64,000 nt of DNA from Rana temporaria (taxonomy: Eukaryota; Chordata; Amphibia; Anura; Ranidae): positions 223,982,486 to 224,046,485 of the forward strand of contig NC_053491.1 in the NCBI RefSeq assembly GCF_905171775.1, written 5' to 3'. This document shows, piece by piece, positions 63,591-64,000 of this stretch (position 1 is its first letter; the number at the start of each line of letters is the position of its first letter). The translations under genes and the position numbers were made by a program. The notes beneath the pieces are model-generated. The model searched no databases. It was given only the letters and a program-made list of their open reading frames with translations, and had not been told where the DNA came from.

Positions 63591-64000
63591 CACTTTATTT
63601 GTGGCCATGCAGGCTGTTGCTCCACTCCTAGCAGACGCCCAAACCATGGACATTTTGTGGGAAGGTACAGGCAGCACTGAATCCACAGAACCCTTCTGCA
63701 GCTCTCCTTGGCATGTAGCCTGTGCCCCCTCTGCTACCTTATTTTGTACAGATAAAAGACTAAGTCAAAAACCTTCCACAGTCACCAGCTGGTTCGGAGG
63801 AGATTGCTACATTAGTGGCTTGTGGCTTATGTAGTGAGTAATGGCAGTTGGTGAAAAGAACCATAATTTTTACAAAACCACAAGCCCATAACAACACATG
63901 CCATCAGCTACTACACTAATCTATTTTGGTCAAACGTAGTAGCTGGATTGTATTGTTGTGCACTTGTATTTTTTTGTGAATGATGGCGCTCCTCTCCTGC
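63591..64000. other. Window end, nothing recognised
   Basis: A 77-codon plus-strand frame (63601-63834) shows no family features. No apaf1 exon was recognised here. Confidence 0.4.

Larger units (their letters stand above)
1377..64000 (+). other. apaf1: apaf1 gene, 3' partial (13 coding exons seen)
   Basis: APAF1 is the cytosolic scaffold that binds cytochrome c and dATP, assembles into the heptameric apoptosome and recruits caspase-9 through its CARD. Thirteen exons at 1377-41809 translate to 682 codons without a stop when joined at AG/GT borders; phases agree at every junction (0,1,1,2,1,1,0,0,0,0,2,0,0). Residue landmarks fall at the positions known for the family: P-loop GMAGCGKS at 154-161, Walker B D243/D244, sensor R265 and the GSPL motif at 319-322. 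No insertions, stops or frameshifts were seen in the exons, so the gene appears functional. The next expected exon (start of the second WD40 blade) was not found, so the last intron begins at 41810 and exceeds 22 kb. Confidence 0.95.

Overview
The window looks like vertebrate nuclear DNA, most likely from an anuran amphibian (frog). A single host gene runs left to right through it: apaf1, the cytochrome-c/dATP-triggered scaffold of the apoptosome. Thirteen coding exons (1377 to 41809) can be read. All have AG/GT borders and compatible phases, and together they give 682 codons: the CARD, the whole NB-ARC/winged-helix/superhelical part, and the first WD40 repeat. The rest of the WD40 propellers is not found before 64000, so the gene is 3' partial. 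The frog assignment is an inference: the protein is close to but clearly diverged from the mammalian one, and the introns are packed with short inverted-repeat element families that I associate with frogs. No species can be named.

Everything else is intronic and mostly transposon derived. 1-8.8 kb (exons 1-4): Tc1 relic, MITEs, a probable 1-kb solo LTR and a captured fragment of it, and a large palindrome just upstream of the P-loop exon. 8.8-24 kb (exons 5-8): a 5'-truncated L1-like LINE with a 17-bp target duplication directly behind exon 4, PIF/Harbinger-like and other MITEs, a scrambled mariner, degraded DIRS fragments, a minisatellite and a second LINE tail. 24.4-30 kb (intron 8): a nearly complete Penelope-like element (PLE1) with an intact RT/GIY-YIG frame, an upstream ORF1 joined to it by a textbook -1 frameshift heptamer, and a hammerhead-ribozyme-like fold in its 3' region. 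30-41.8 kb (exons 9-13): MITEs, another degraded DIRS piece, a dead Tc1 transposon split by a probable solo LTR.

42.6-55.9 kb (intron 13) is the most unusual part. A 13.3-kb composite sits between a 15-bp target duplication. It is a head-to-head inverted dimer of a second Penelope-like element (PLE2). Both arms carry a 61-nt hammerhead-like fold with a perfect 15-bp stem I. A complete DIRS retrotransposon (about 6.0 kb; Gag, RT-RNase H and tyrosine recombinase frames all open; inverted terminal repeats and internal complementary region present) has landed inside the left PLE2 copy, and a Harbinger-like MITE has also inserted into that copy.

56-64 kb continues intron 13 with TTAA-flanked MITEs, a hAT remnant with a perfect 8-bp duplication, a near-perfect 72-bp-arm hairpin, and another DIRS relic. 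The main unexpected biology lies in the retroelements: the -1 frameshift signal in PLE1, the shared non-canonical hammerhead architecture (paired bases differ, core kept) in PLE1 and PLE2, the common insertion signature of both PLEs (an inverted partial copy lacking the last 75-125 nt), and the intact DIRS.
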